Part shown: positions 35,152 through 44,439 of the stretch, piece after piece
Position numbering within the stretch: the stretch's first letter is position 1
How the letters are laid out: each line of letters begins with the position of its first letter
Assembly: GCA_002471375.1 (NCBI GenBank)
Contig: DKPV01000085.1
Span: 20,085-84,084 of the forward strand
Reading direction: 5' to 3'
Length of the DNA stretch: 64,000 bases
From: Flavobacteriales bacterium UBA7325
Lineage (GTDB): Bacteria; Bacteroidota; Bacteroidia; Flavobacteriales_D; Crocinitomicaceae
The notes under the pieces: generated by a model
Databases searched by the model: none
Told to the model about the DNA's origin: nothing
The model's input: only the letters and a program-made list of their open reading frames with translations
Position numbers and translations under genes: made by a program

Positions 35152-35879
35152 TCGTGCGTTTTTGAAGAGGATTCTATCAATCGATAGATCTCGTTCAATT
35201 CATCCTTGGTTAAATCACGATATTCACCTACAGGAACATCGAGCTCAATGTTCATGATTCGAACACGCTTCAGTTTACGAACATTATAACCCAGATATTC
35301 GGACATACGTCGAATCTGACGGTTCAAGCCCTGTGTTAATATAATCTTGAATTCATAGCGACTCAAGCGTTCCACATTACACTTCCTAGTAACGGTATCA
35401 AGAATCGGTACACCATTCGACATTTCAGAAATAAATTCATTCGTAATTTGTCTGTCAACAGTAACGATGTATTCTTTTTCGTGATTGTTTCTTGCGCGAA
35501 GAATCTTGTTTACGATATCACCATCATTTGTCAAAAAAATTAGTCCCTCACTAGGTTTATCTAGTCGACCAATTGGAAATATGCGTGTGGGATAATTGAT
35601 ATAATCGATAATGTTATCTCGCTCTACTCCACGATCAGTTGTACAAACGATTCCAATGGGTTTATTGAATGCAATATAGACAGCGGGTTCATTCGCCTTC
35701 GAGATGAGTTTTCCATCCACGCGCACCTCATCAGACGATGAAATCTTTGTCCCCATTTCTGGCACTTCGCCGTTGATGGTTACACGCCCTTGATCGATTA
35801 GCTTATCCGCAGCTCTTCTAGAGCAATATCCTGCCTCACTGAGGTATTTATTAATCCGCGTTTTTTGTTCTTCACTCAT
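35148..35879 (-). CDS. rluF: 23S rRNA pseudouridine synthase, RluF-like
   Basis: RNA-modifying enzyme of 243 residues. It has an N-terminal S4 RNA-binding domain ([21 protein letters not shown], about 7-65) and a RsuA/RluB/E/F catalytic domain with the nucleophile Asp in [10 protein letters not shown]. RluF modifies U2604 (and partly U2605) of 23S rRNA; a segment [26 protein letters not shown] matches that branch and the length is similar. RsuA or RluB activity is a lesser alternative. Confidence 0.88.
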   Translation of the reverse strand: MSEEQKTRINKYLSEAGYCSRRAADKLIDQGRVTINGEVPEMGTKISSSDEVRVDGKLISKANEPAVYIAFNKPIGIVCTTDRGVERDNIIDYINYPTRIFPIGRLDKPSEGLIFLTNDGDIVNKILRARNNHEKEYIVTVDRQITNEFISEMSNGVPILDTVTRKCNVERLSRYEFKIILTQGLNRQIRRMSEYLGYNVRKLKRVRIMNIELDVPVGEYRDLTKDELNEIYRLIESSSKTHD

Positions 35880-35901
35880 TTATAAATGCGAAGTTACAAG
35901 A

Positions 35902-36162
35902 ATGACTCGAATTAGCGTCGAGGACGAGCTGTTCATTCTTCGAATGGCACTCTCTATGGCTGGTTTTCAGCAGCGAATTCAATTTGTCTTTTTCTCTTTT
36001 GTAGCGTTGATAAATAATCCGGTGCGAGTTTATCTCCAAATTGTAAGGCTGAGGTCTCAGATTTACCTAGATTATGATTTGGTAACAGCATTCAAAGCGA
36101 TCCCAATGTGGGAGGCCACGTTGAGCGATTTGGAGAAGCTCGAAGCGAAGGAAGAAGATTGA
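35902..36162 (+). CDS. Small unknown protein
   Basis: Possible protein of 86 residues, divergent from rluF with 22 bases between the start codons. It has an N-terminal acidic helix, a hydrophobic stretch (about 26-38, QFVFFSFVALINN) that may be a short membrane segment or a buried helix, and a charged C-terminus ending in four acidic residues. I do not recognise it. It is supported by the terminator 26 bases downstream and by reasonable codon use, but a chance frame is possible. Confidence 0.45.
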   Translation: MTRISVEDELFILRMALSMAGFQQRIQFVFFSFVALINNPVRVYLQIVRLRSQIYLDYDLVTAFKAIPMWEATLSDLEKLEAKEED

Positions 36163-36187
36163 AAATCCTGTTTTTTTTGAACAGAAA

Positions 36188-36222
36188 GCACCCTGCCAGA
36201 ATTTCTGGTAGGGCGCCTTTTT
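36188..36222. terminator. Terminator between convergent genes
   Basis: An inverted repeat (36188-36201 with 36203-36216; one mismatch and one wobble pair) with core CCCTGCCAG is followed by TTTTT (36218-36222). It lies between the small gene at 35902-36162 and the protease gene arriving from the other strand, and could serve both. Confidence 0.7.
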
Positions 36223-36235
36223 GTTTTAAAACCTA

Positions 36236-37897
36236 TTACTTGTTGATTACAATAGTCTCAACTTGTGATTCTTCGGAAGAAATAACACGAACTATGTAAG
36301 CTCCATTATCCGCATTTGAAAGATTTAAACTTGTTTTGGTTGAATTAATTGATTGAGTCAAAATAACTCTACCAGTCATATCTGAAATAGAAACAATTGT
36401 TCCTTTCAAAGATGTTGTTCCTAGATCTAGTGAGAAAACTCCATTACTTGGGTTTGGACTAACGGTAAACAAGTTGTGTCCTAATTTATCCAATGATGCA
36501 GTCGCTTGGGTTGGATCGTATCCATAGTTTGTTGTTGCACTACCATCACATGCGTTTGGATCTAGGTACGCACTAGCACCTAGTCCCCAAGAAACTCCAA
36601 ATCGACCATAAAAATCGTATTGGTTGTTATCGTTAGTTCCGCTACAAGCAGCAACTCCTCCATATAGTTGTCCGATAATACGTCCTTCTTGGTCAAATAA
36701 AGGTGAACCTGATGAACCAGGTTCAGTCACTCCATTATCCCAATCGTCAATAAACCAAACTGCAGCACCACCAACGCTTTGATGGTACGGAGAATCTTGC
36801 TCTTCACAGATTTTCTTGATATCTCCAGATGGATGGTGTATCCCGACAGCGCTCGAAATAGTACCGTCCGTATCAACGTTGTTCCAACCAGCATAGTAGC
36901 ATCCCCAATTCGATGCATCAGTTACTGTCATGTTATCAATTTCTAGAAGTGCGAAATCAGAAGAGCCACTGCTGGAAAGAACTGTAGCGCCGTTTGCAGT
37001 CTGATCCCAGTTAGATGAACTGTTATAAGCTCCTGCAGTATTTGTTGTTGTTGCGCAAGAAAGTGAAGCGTCACCCGCTGCAACTTCCCAGTTAAATCGG
37101 AATGCCCAACTTCCTGTAGAACCACCTAGACAGTGATTTGCTGTGAGGAAGTATGGTGTTCCATCATTACACGTATTGTTGATTAAAGCTCCTGTACAAA
37201 TACCAGAACCACCTACAACAATCATTGCAACTGAACGGATTTGATTATTCCATAAGTCCCCTAGTGGGCAACGAACATCAATATTACAATCTCCTGAGCT
37301 ATTAAGCGCTTTTGCTAGATTGTTTTGGACGTTTGTAAGTGTTCTGTATCCATGAATTACGTTGGCTATGGTAATTGACCCTTGTCCAATTAAATTCGCA
37401 GGCTCATAATACTCTACTATCATGTGATCACCTCTCATTAATTCAGTTCCAAGAAGACCATCTTCTCTATTGTTTCTTGCAGTGTATGCACCCACACGAT
37501 TCGTGTTTTCTGCATCATGCAAATACAATGAAGCTCCCTCAGGAATCATCACATCTTCAAGTAAAAGATTCATCGTAATGGCGTCATTTGATATAATTGA
37601 AAGTCGCCAAACACGTCCTCCATCTGCAAGATTTTCCCAAGACCCTGAATTATCGAGTGTATAATCCGTATCAAACTTATATCCGAATCGGTAAGGAATG
37701 GACTTGTCAAGATCATTTACTAAATCTTGCGCTTCCACAACGTTCATGTCGAATGACTTCATCTTCTTACTTGGAAGATTCGTTGCACTTTTTAATGACA
37801 TTTTCCAACTCATTGGACCACCTAAGTCAGTTATTTGCCCGAATGATGACCCGCTTAAAAAAGCAGCTGCACATACGATGAGTAGTTTTCTTTTCAT
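36236..37897 (-). CDS. Secreted trypsin-like serine protease with T9SS sorting domain
   Basis: Exported protease of 553 residues, similar in layout to lysyl endopeptidases of this phylum. A signal peptide (about 1-20, ending at SGSSFG) and a propeptide-like part (about 21-205) precede the chymotrypsin-fold domain, whose triad is visible: His in FLTANHCLGG, Asp in SSDFALLEI and Ser in EPGSSGSPLFD. CNIDVRCP starts the mature enzyme, as in Achromobacter-type lysyl endopeptidase. The last 75 residues are a type A sorting domain (FTVSPNPSNGVFSLDL, NGAYIVRV), so it is a type IX secretion substrate. Specificity for lysine would need modelling of the S1 pocket. Confidence 0.92.
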   Translation of the reverse strand: MKRKLLIVCAAAFLSGSSFGQITDLGGPMSWKMSLKSATNLPSKKMKSFDMNVVEAQDLVNDLDKSIPYRFGYKFDTDYTLDNSGSWENLADGGRVWRLSIISNDAITMNLLLEDVMIPEGASLYLHDAENTNRVGAYTARNNREDGLLGTELMRGDHMIVEYYEPANLIGQGSITIANVIHGYRTLTNVQNNLAKALNSSGDCNIDVRCPLGDLWNNQIRSVAMIVVGGSGICTGALINNTCNDGTPYFLTANHCLGGSTGSWAFRFNWEVAAGDASLSCATTTNTAGAYNSSSNWDQTANGATVLSSSGSSDFALLEIDNMTVTDASNWGCYYAGWNNVDTDGTISSAVGIHHPSGDIKKICEEQDSPYHQSVGGAAVWFIDDWDNGVTEPGSSGSPLFDQEGRIIGQLYGGVAACSGTNDNNQYDFYGRFGVSWGLGASAYLDPNACDGSATTNYGYDPTQATASLDKLGHNLFTVSPNPSNGVFSLDLGTTSLKGTIVSISDMTGRVILTQSINSTKTSLNLSNADNGAYIVRVISSEESQVETIVINK

Positions 37898-37952
37898 AGT
37901 TCTAGCTTAATTATATTAATTGTTGAAAGCCCAATACCATTGGACTATCGTG

Positions 37953-38588
37953 TTAATTACGTTTAATACTGCATCCTCTTGGTGCAGATGTTTTTGCAGG
38001 TAATGCAGTTCCATTTGACAAATGTGAAACAACATCGAGAGCATATGTTTCTAAATTCTCGCGACCGCTGTCCCATGAGTTGTCGATACTCCCCATAAAA
38101 ACGACTTTCCCCTTTGCATTGATTGCATAAAAATGCGGTGTCGTTTTAGCTCCAAATGCGTCAGCTAGTTCAGAATCATGGTCCACCAGATAGTTCATGG
38201 TATATTCAGCAGCCATCGAGTGTTTAAACATCTCAGCTTTTGAATCAACCCCATTTCGTTTTGCTTCATTAGAGTTAACGAGAACAAATCCAATTTTTCC
38301 TTCCTTCGCCGAAGTATGAAGATCGTTGTATTGTTTTTCCCAACCTTCAAACTTGTCATTCCCTACAACAAATGGACAGGTATTACACGAAAACACAACG
38401 AACAAGCCGTTTTCACCCATCAGGTCATTCAAAGAATAGTTGTTCCCGTCGACCGCCTCCATTGAGACGTTCATCATCGGTGCTTTCTTACCAACCTTTA
38501 GTCCTTTGTCCTTTATTAACATTGAAGACGAAGTAATGAAACCAAGCGTTGGGAGAGCAATTGCAATAAATAGTAACTTTTTAATCAT
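37953..38588 (-). CDS. Exported thioredoxin-like (redoxin) protein
   Basis: Predicted exported or membrane-anchored protein of 211 residues from the ATG at 38588. The N-terminal hydrophobic helix (about 3-22) precedes an AhpC/TSA-like fold with Cys68-N-T-Cys71 in VFSCNTCPFV, so it has a CxxC redox centre. TTPHFYAINAKGKVVFMGSIDNSW gives the cis-proline loop and the strand after it. Members of this DUF953/redoxin type are common and uncharacterised in Bacteroidota. The likely role is thiol-disulfide exchange in the envelope. The gene is alone, divergent from an unknown secreted protein. Confidence 0.82.
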   Translation of the reverse strand: MIKKLLFIAIALPTLGFITSSSMLIKDKGLKVGKKAPMMNVSMEAVDGNNYSLNDLMGENGLFVVFSCNTCPFVVGNDKFEGWEKQYNDLHTSAKEGKIGFVLVNSNEAKRNGVDSKAEMFKHSMAAEYTMNYLVDHDSELADAFGAKTTPHFYAINAKGKVVFMGSIDNSWDSGRENLETYALDVVSHLSNGTALPAKTSAPRGCSIKRN

Positions 38589-38672
38589 TCTGAGTTTTGA
38601 TAATGAATACATTCCTTAGTAAATTTAGCACGATCATTGTATGTATACCAAGGATTGCAAATTACGAAATAA

Positions 38673-39899
38673 ATGAAACAGTCAATACTATTATTAGCGA
38701 TCCTAATCGGTTTTGGGTCGTACGCACAGAAGTTTGAGATTCCAACAAAGAAGCATCCATTTTATGATATTATTGAATGGAAAGGAATAGGAGCAATCCT
38801 GATGAGTAAAGATCCTCAGAACACAACAAGACAAATAAATTTGACCCTCATAGGGGATCAACAAACCAGTATTTGGGATCAGAAATTTATTCCTAAAACA
38901 GAGGAGTTCTTCTACTTATCAAGCGAAAATTCTCGATACGTCTATTTTTTAGATAACCTCGAATTGACGAATGGCAAGGTCTATTTTAATCAATTGAATT
39001 CTGCAGGAAACGTAAAGAGTAATTCTGTTTCGATTGGTGCGACGATTAAAAAATTGGGGAATTATGATTACAACAATCTCGAGGTGATTAATGCGGTTGT
39101 AACAGATAAAGCGCTGGTTCATCATTTCCGATATGTAGATAAAAAAGAGAAGTGTGTACGTGAATTTGCAACATTCATTACGCATCACAATTTCTTATGC
39201 TACGCTGTAGAGCTTGGTTCGGTTAGCAATGACAAGTTGAAAAACGGTGAGTTATATGGACAATGGAAGTACATTGGGTTTACAGGGGATCAAATATTCT
39301 TTGCGCTTCGTGACTATCAGAGCAAAAAGAAAGGATGGTCAATTAAACAATATACCTCTAAAGGAAAGCCAAAGTTGGGTACTTTTATTAATGCGCCAGA
39401 TGATCTTATCTCAATTGAAAACATCGGATTTGGAACAACAGGTGAATACTATTTGGAAGATAAAAATACTGTTGAAACAGGTTTAATCTCGCAGATAAAC
39501 GGTGAGTTCTATATGATGGGAGCCGAAAAAAGAGACGATGGTGCAACGCTAATTCTTTTCAAACATAATGAGGGAGAATGGGTTGAGGTTAATACTATGA
39601 ACCTGAATTATTTTATTGAAAAGAAAACGCTCAAATTGGGTGTCTACCCAGTGAATGAGGGCTTAGGCTATCATCTCGATCATAATGGGTATAATAAAGT
39701 TAGCTTGGTTAGTTTTACTCCCGATGTTACGTCGCCACACAATGATTTTACGGATCGAACAGTATACAATCCAAGTAGCGTCCTAGATCGACAAGAAACA
39801 GGAGAATTTACCGTAAATTTGCCAGACGCTGTTTTGGTTTTTGATACCAAGCAACTAGCAGATGGAATGAATGTGGAATTTGAATTGAAGGTGAAATGA
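38673..39899 (+). CDS. Unknown secreted protein
   Basis: Exported protein of 408 residues with a clear signal peptide (about 1-18, ending at GSYAQ). The mature part appears beta-rich with repeated short strands and reads like a propeller-type protein, with motifs such as WSIKQYTSKGKPKLG and GEYYLEDKN. It has no sorting domain and no membrane segment. I do not recognise a family. Its TGA overlaps the ATG of the kinase gene (ATGA), so the three genes 38673-44148 may be one transcript. Confidence 0.7.
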   Translation: MKQSILLLAILIGFGSYAQKFEIPTKKHPFYDIIEWKGIGAILMSKDPQNTTRQINLTLIGDQQTSIWDQKFIPKTEEFFYLSSENSRYVYFLDNLELTNGKVYFNQLNSAGNVKSNSVSIGATIKKLGNYDYNNLEVINAVVTDKALVHHFRYVDKKEKCVREFATFITHHNFLCYAVELGSVSNDKLKNGELYGQWKYIGFTGDQIFFALRDYQSKKKGWSIKQYTSKGKPKLGTFINAPDDLISIENIGFGTTGEYYLEDKNTVETGLISQINGEFYMMGAEKRDDGATLILFKHNEGEWVEVNTMNLNYFIEKKTLKLGVYPVNEGLGYHLDHNGYNKVSLVSFTPDVTSPHNDFTDRTVYNPSSVLDRQETGEFTVNLPDAVLVFDTKQLADGMNVEFELKVK

Positions 39900-40516
39900 T
39901 AATTGGTATTTGTGGAGGTAGTGGCTCAGGTAAAACGACTATTCTCAATCGTTTATATTCAGAGTTTAAAGAGCTTGAACCAAGTGTTTTCACAATGGAC
40001 AATTACTATCGTTCAATCGACGAGCAGGTCCTTGATCATAACGGCGAAGTAAATTTCGATCTCCCTACAGCTCTCGATAGAGACAGATTATCGAGTGACC
40101 TTGCTCGCTTAGTAAAAGGTGAACAAGTTGTTGTCAAAGAGTATCATTTTAATTCTCCACCGGATAAGCATGTGCTGATAACCATAAAGCCTTCTGAACT
40201 TTTGATAGTTGAAGGATTGTTCTTGTTCCACTATCCTGAAGTTAGAGAGATGCTAGATTTTAGTGTTTTCATCGATGTAGATCAGGAGGTGCAATTGGAC
40301 CGAAGACTGTATCGAGATCAGGAAACAAGAGGGTATACAAGAGATGCTATTTTGTATCAATGGGAAAATCACGTCACGCCTTGCTTTAATAATTATTTGC
40401 TACCTTACCGTAAAGATGCTGATTTCCACTTCAGAAATGATACAAGGGCTGATGAAGATTTTGAATCCTTAAAACGGGAAATTGAGCATCGAATGGAGGC
40501 TCGAAAAACATGGTAA
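39896..40516 (+). CDS. Uridine-kinase-like P-loop kinase
   Basis: Nucleoside kinase-like protein of 206 residues. The P-loop is GGSGSGKTT (8-16), FTMDNYYRS is the acidic substrate-binding part of uridine kinase/phosphoribulokinase, and LLIVEGLFLFHYPEVREMLDFSVFID is the typical second block, followed by RLYRDQETRGY. The family phosphorylates uridine/cytidine (Udk) or pantothenate, so the substrate is uncertain, but the DxYY motif favours uridine. Downstream, the sensor kinase gene starts before this stop (7-base overlap), so the two are coupled. Confidence 0.85.
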   Translation: MIIGICGGSGSGKTTILNRLYSEFKELEPSVFTMDNYYRSIDEQVLDHNGEVNFDLPTALDRDRLSSDLARLVKGEQVVVKEYHFNSPPDKHVLITIKPSELLIVEGLFLFHYPEVREMLDFSVFIDVDQEVQLDRRLYRDQETRGYTRDAILYQWENHVTPCFNNYLLPYRKDADFHFRNDTRADEDFESLKREIEHRMEARKTW

Positions 40517-43500
40517 TACGTGCACTGAAAAAATATTCTACGCTCTTTGGAGCGCTTCTTAGTACGTTCTTTTTTATTGCCTTCTACTTCCAAATTTTTT
40601 CGAACAATTTTGAAAGTGATGTAAAGGCATTTGAATCTTCATTGCACGCACAAGAAGCTAAACTGAAAAGCAGTCTTGATTATTTCCGCGCTGATGTCAG
40701 AACAAAAGGAATTGAAAAGCTATGGGAAACAGCAGATGATCGGGATGAAATAAACTTTCACGTTTATCATCGCGACTCACTGGTTTTTTGGAATACGAAT
40801 CAACTACCCATATTGCGATTTGCAGATATTCACTTCCCTTCCGAAGGATTGATACATCTTCAGAATGGCTGGTATTTTGCAAAAATTGTTGAGGAGAATG
40901 AACACCTCATTTGTGGATCATTTAAGGTAAAGCAAGACTATTATTATGAGAATAATGACCTTGTCAATGGTTTTCCCGATTATCTGCCGCTTTCTTTTGA
41001 GGGAACCGTCCAAATGGATGAAGAGGTAGGCTATAAAGTTTTTGACCCTGATGGCGAATACCTCTTATCCTTAGTTCCGGATGAAATTCAAGAAATTTCG
41101 AGTTCAGAATCTTTTATCGTTCTGGTCTTATTACTTCTGATGATGGCCATGTGGCTTGTAGTTATTGCTAGATTAGCCCGCCGTCTTCCTCGAAAATTAA
41201 GATGGATATTACCTCTTGCGGTGATTTTCATTCGGATTCTATCCCTTCAGTTTCAGTGGCTTGAATTTATGGAAGAAACGGAAGGTTTCGATCCAAGTTT
41301 GTACGGGACTAGCACGTGGTTTCCGAATTTTGCAGAGTTCCTCATCAACATCTCTGTGCTTGTCTATTTAATGCATGAAGCACGGAAGTCCTTCAAGCTA
41401 ATTAGAAACAACTTTTTGGGCCGCATTATTTCTTTGATTCTTTATTTGGGATCTGTTTTGTTATGGGTTCTACTGGTGTATTTAATGCGGAGTCTTATCG
41501 AAGATTCATCGATACCAATGATCATTGACAAGCTATTTGCTTTGAATGCATTTTCGTTGCTGGCTGTAATGAGCTTAGGGGTATTCTTCTACTCTTATTA
41601 TTTGCTTCTTCGAGCTATTGTGGTGAAGGGCAAGGAAACGAAATTGAGCGCTGGTAGATTGGCGGTCATCACCTTTATTACAGGATGTATATTCCTGTTT
41701 TATGAAATTAACATTGGGAATCAACTCTTCATTAATGGACTATATCCAATGGTTTTCTCGGGTATTACCATTTACCTGGTTTATCGTTTCGATGGGATGC
41801 GACAGTTGGGTCCAGGATTGATTCATTTAGTTCTATTTTCTTTGGTGCTTGCCGTGAATGTAGCGGAGTTCAATCGTATAAAGGAGCGCGGGGAACGAGA
41901 ACTCTACGCGAATCAAATCGCTACGGATGAAGATATTGTAACGGAGGCAGAATATGCAGGGCTTGCAGCGGAAATACAGTCTGACAACTTTCTACAACGC
42001 TTCATATCATCTCCTCAAGAACTGAGTGTTTCTGATTTTCATGAGGGAATGGAACGCAGATTATTTAATGGTTTCTGGGATCGATATGAAATGACTTTTA
42101 GCCTCTACAATGATGAGCAGGAGTCGCTAATTCAGTATCGAAAGGACCCAAAGGAAGGTTGCAAAGAGCTAGAGAGAATAATTAAACGGTCGGGTTCAGC
42201 TTCGCAAATTAATGGAGGCATTTATTATATCGAAGACCATTCCGCGCAATTGAGTTACATTATTCGGCAAACATTGTACGACGAAGATTCGACGAATACT
42301 GCAGTATTGTTTTGTACGTTGAAGTCGAAAAAAATTCCTGAGGAAATCGGCTTCCCACGATTATTAATTTCTGTTCAAACAAATGTTCTTGAGACGCTCG
42401 AGACGTACTCAGTTGCAAAATTCCATAAGGGAAGATTAGTCACAAAGTACGGGGATTTTAACTATCCTTCTTCTCATACCGCTATGGTGCCAGAAGACAT
42501 GAAAACGAAAGGGTTTTTCGACTATGGTGAATATAGCCATTACTTGTTGGTCAAGGGAAATTCTAACGTGATTATTCTTTCGAATAAGAACTTCTCAAAT
42601 ATTGATCTACTCACTTCTTTCTCTTATCTATTCAGTTTTTTTGGATTGCTCTTGCTCCCGATGCTCTTTAGATTAAACACGAGTGGAACAACGAAGCGGA
42701 CTGTTAGTTTGGCGATGAAAATTCAATTGGTGTTGATATCACTCGTTTTCCTTTCACTTTTGGCATTTGGTTGGGGCAGTGGAATATTTGTTAGTAATCA
42801 GTATAACCAATACACAAATGACGTCATAAGTGAAAAACTGAATTCAGTGCAGACGGAAGTTCGAGCAAAATTAGGTGATTCTGAATCTCTTTCGATTAAT
42901 GAGAACGGGAACTACATGCAATACATTCTTCAGAAGTTTGCGAAGGTATTCTACACTGATATTAACATGTATGATAACGATGGTTATTTACTAGGGACTT
43001 CAAGACCTAAGGTGTTCAACATAGGTTTGCTCAGTGAGCAAATGAACCCCACGGCACTGAAGTACATGAATTACAATCAGAAAAGTCAATTTGTACAGGC
43101 TGAGAGCATCGGTGATTTGAATTATTCTTCTGCTTACTTACCATTTTACAATAACAATGGTGATCAATTGGGCTTTATTAATTTACAGCATTTCGGACAG
43201 CAGCGAGAGTTTGAAAATCAAATTCAAAAATTCCTCGTGGCTATTATCAATGTTTTCATTCTTCTACTTGCCATTTCAATTGTCCTCGCCATATTTATTT
43301 CGACCTGGCTAACATCTCCATTAAGAATCCTTCAAGAAAGTTTCGCCCGCGTCAAATTCGGAAAACACAATGTGCAGATTGAATACGATAAGGAGGATGA
43401 GATTGGAGCCCTAGTAAAAGAGTACAACAAGAAGCTTCTCGAACTTGAATTTGCTGCTGAGCAAGTAGCCAAAAGTGAGCGTGAATCGGCATGGCGAGAA

Positions 43501-44148
43501 ATGGCCAAGCAAGTTGCTCATGAGATCAAAAATCCACTTACTCCGATGAAGTTGAGTGTGCAGCAAATGTTGCGTACACACGACCCTGAAGATCCTAAAA
43601 GTGGTGATAAATTAAAGAAGGTGGCAAACTCGATTGTTGAGCAGATAGACGCATTAACGAACATCGCAAATGAGTTTTCAAGTTTCGCGAAAATGCCAAA
43701 CCCACGTGAAGAACGGTTGGATTTCGTTGCACTTGTTAGAGGTGTAAGTGAAGTTTTTAGGACAGCTGAAGGGGTTGACATCAAGGTGAATTGTACTCAA
43801 GATGAGGTCTTCGTTAAGGCAGACAAAGATCAATTTGTGCGAATTTTCAATAACGTTATTAAGAATGCGATACAGGCAATTCCGGATGATCGAGAAGGGT
43901 TTATTGTTATCGAGATTTTCATGGAGAAGAGTAAGGTTCACTGCACTATAACTGATAATGGAGTTGGAATTGACCCATCTAAAGAAGGCAAAATATTTGT
44001 TCCTTACTTTACTACAAAAAGCAACGGAACAGGCCTTGGGTTGGCGATGGTGAAACAAATTATCGAAAACCACCATGGTACGATTGATTTCACAACTGTG
44101 AAGGATGAGGGTACCACGTTTGAGATAATTATTCCTCAATCGCTATAG
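40510..44148 (+). CDS. Large multi-pass sensor histidine kinase, NtrY-like
   Basis: Sensor kinase of 1212 residues, about twice the usual size. The N-terminal half has a membrane helix at about 12-32, an extracytoplasmic domain (about 35-200), then about eight closely spaced helices (about 200-460). A second large extracytoplasmic domain (about 460-715) is followed by two more pairs of helices. A HAMP-like linker (about 935-990) precedes the kinase: H-box AHEIKNPLTPMKLSVQQML with His1004, N-box NVIKNAIQAIP, G boxes DNGVGIDP and NGTGLGLAMVKQI. The DHp and the CA domain match NtrY-type kinases. No response regulator is encoded nearby, so its partner is elsewhere. Confidence 0.88.
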   Translation: MVIRALKKYSTLFGALLSTFFFIAFYFQIFSNNFESDVKAFESSLHAQEAKLKSSLDYFRADVRTKGIEKLWETADDRDEINFHVYHRDSLVFWNTNQLPILRFADIHFPSEGLIHLQNGWYFAKIVEENEHLICGSFKVKQDYYYENNDLVNGFPDYLPLSFEGTVQMDEEVGYKVFDPDGEYLLSLVPDEIQEISSSESFIVLVLLLLMMAMWLVVIARLARRLPRKLRWILPLAVIFIRILSLQFQWLEFMEETEGFDPSLYGTSTWFPNFAEFLINISVLVYLMHEARKSFKLIRNNFLGRIISLILYLGSVLLWVLLVYLMRSLIEDSSIPMIIDKLFALNAFSLLAVMSLGVFFYSYYLLLRAIVVKGKETKLSAGRLAVITFITGCIFLFYEINIGNQLFINGLYPMVFSGITIYLVYRFDGMRQLGPGLIHLVLFSLVLAVNVAEFNRIKERGERELYANQIATDEDIVTEAEYAGLAAEIQSDNFLQRFISSPQELSVSDFHEGMERRLFNGFWDRYEMTFSLYNDEQESLIQYRKDPKEGCKELERIIKRSGSASQINGGIYYIEDHSAQLSYIIRQTLYDEDSTNTAVLFCTLKSKKIPEEIGFPRLLISVQTNVLETLETYSVAKFHKGRLVTKYGDFNYPSSHTAMVPEDMKTKGFFDYGEYSHYLLVKGNSNVIILSNKNFSNIDLLTSFSYLFSFFGLLLLPMLFRLNTSGTTKRTVSLAMKIQLVLISLVFLSLLAFGWGSGIFVSNQYNQYTNDVISEKLNSVQTEVRAKLGDSESLSINENGNYMQYILQKFAKVFYTDINMYDNDGYLLGTSRPKVFNIGLLSEQMNPTALKYMNYNQKSQFVQAESIGDLNYSSAYLPFYNNNGDQLGFINLQHFGQQREFENQIQKFLVAIINVFILLLAISIVLAIFISTWLTSPLRILQESFARVKFGKHNVQIEYDKEDEIGALVKEYNKKLLELEFAAEQVAKSERESAWREMAKQVAHEIKNPLTPMKLSVQQMLRTHDPEDPKSGDKLKKVANSIVEQIDALTNIANEFSSFAKMPNPREERLDFVALVRGVSEVFRTAEGVDIKVNCTQDEVFVKADKDQFVRIFNNVIKNAIQAIPDDREGFIVIEIFMEKSKVHCTITDNGVGIDPSKEGKIFVPYFTTKSNGTGLGLAMVKQIIENHHGTIDFTTVKDEGTTFEIIIPQSL

Positions 44149-44191
44149 AAATACAATTGTTAAATGTGAGCGATATGGTGTAGAACACTTC

Positions 44192-44314
44192 TTAATCTAA
44201 ACGTTCATTGGCTCCTGTAAAGCCAACGATCATGGTGTGACGGCCGGGTTCTTCTTCCATTAGAGCAAAGTTCTTTCTAACAGTGAAGATGTAAATCCCT
44301 CCATTTTTACTTCT
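44192..44314 (-). pseudogene. Possible gene remnant (40 codons, unidentified)
   Basis: The 291-base gap between the sensor kinase and gpsA holds no intact gene. On the minus strand a 40-codon frame bounded by stops reads like a protein end (NGGIYIFTVRKNFALMEEE and GRHTMIVGFTGANERLD), with codon choices like those of neighbouring genes and no start near its beginning. I cannot name the family. It may be the tail of a decayed gene. The remaining part of the gap (to 44425) contains AACATGTT and a repeat of ACATG, without clear function. Confidence 0.3.
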
Positions 44315-44425
44315 TCAATTATGATCTAAAACATGTTAAAACATGCGAATCCTCACTTTTTTTAAAAGATGTAGAGGTATTATGGCAACATCACAGGGAA
44401 TTGACGATCATTCTCTGAATATTCC

Positions 44426-44433
44426 TATTTTTG
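44426..44433 (+). promoter_or_regulatory. -7 box abutting the gpsA start
   Basis: TATTTTTG matches TAnnTTTG exactly and ends 6 bases before the ATG at 44440. A TTG at 44401-44403 lies 22 bases upstream and may be the -33 element. The 14 bases from here to the start codon are identical to those upstream of feoA. Confidence 0.65.
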
Positions 44434-44439
44434 TTGTTC

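Noticed and set aside
43678..44139. 153-codon minus-strand frame
   Set aside because: Antisense to the kinase domain of the sensor histidine kinase, whose motifs are complete; His- and Asn-rich composition typical of a shadow frame.
44325..44345. Repeat of ACATG near AACATGTT as an operator
   Set aside because: Short, imperfect and not placed relative to the promoter of gpsA in a useful way.
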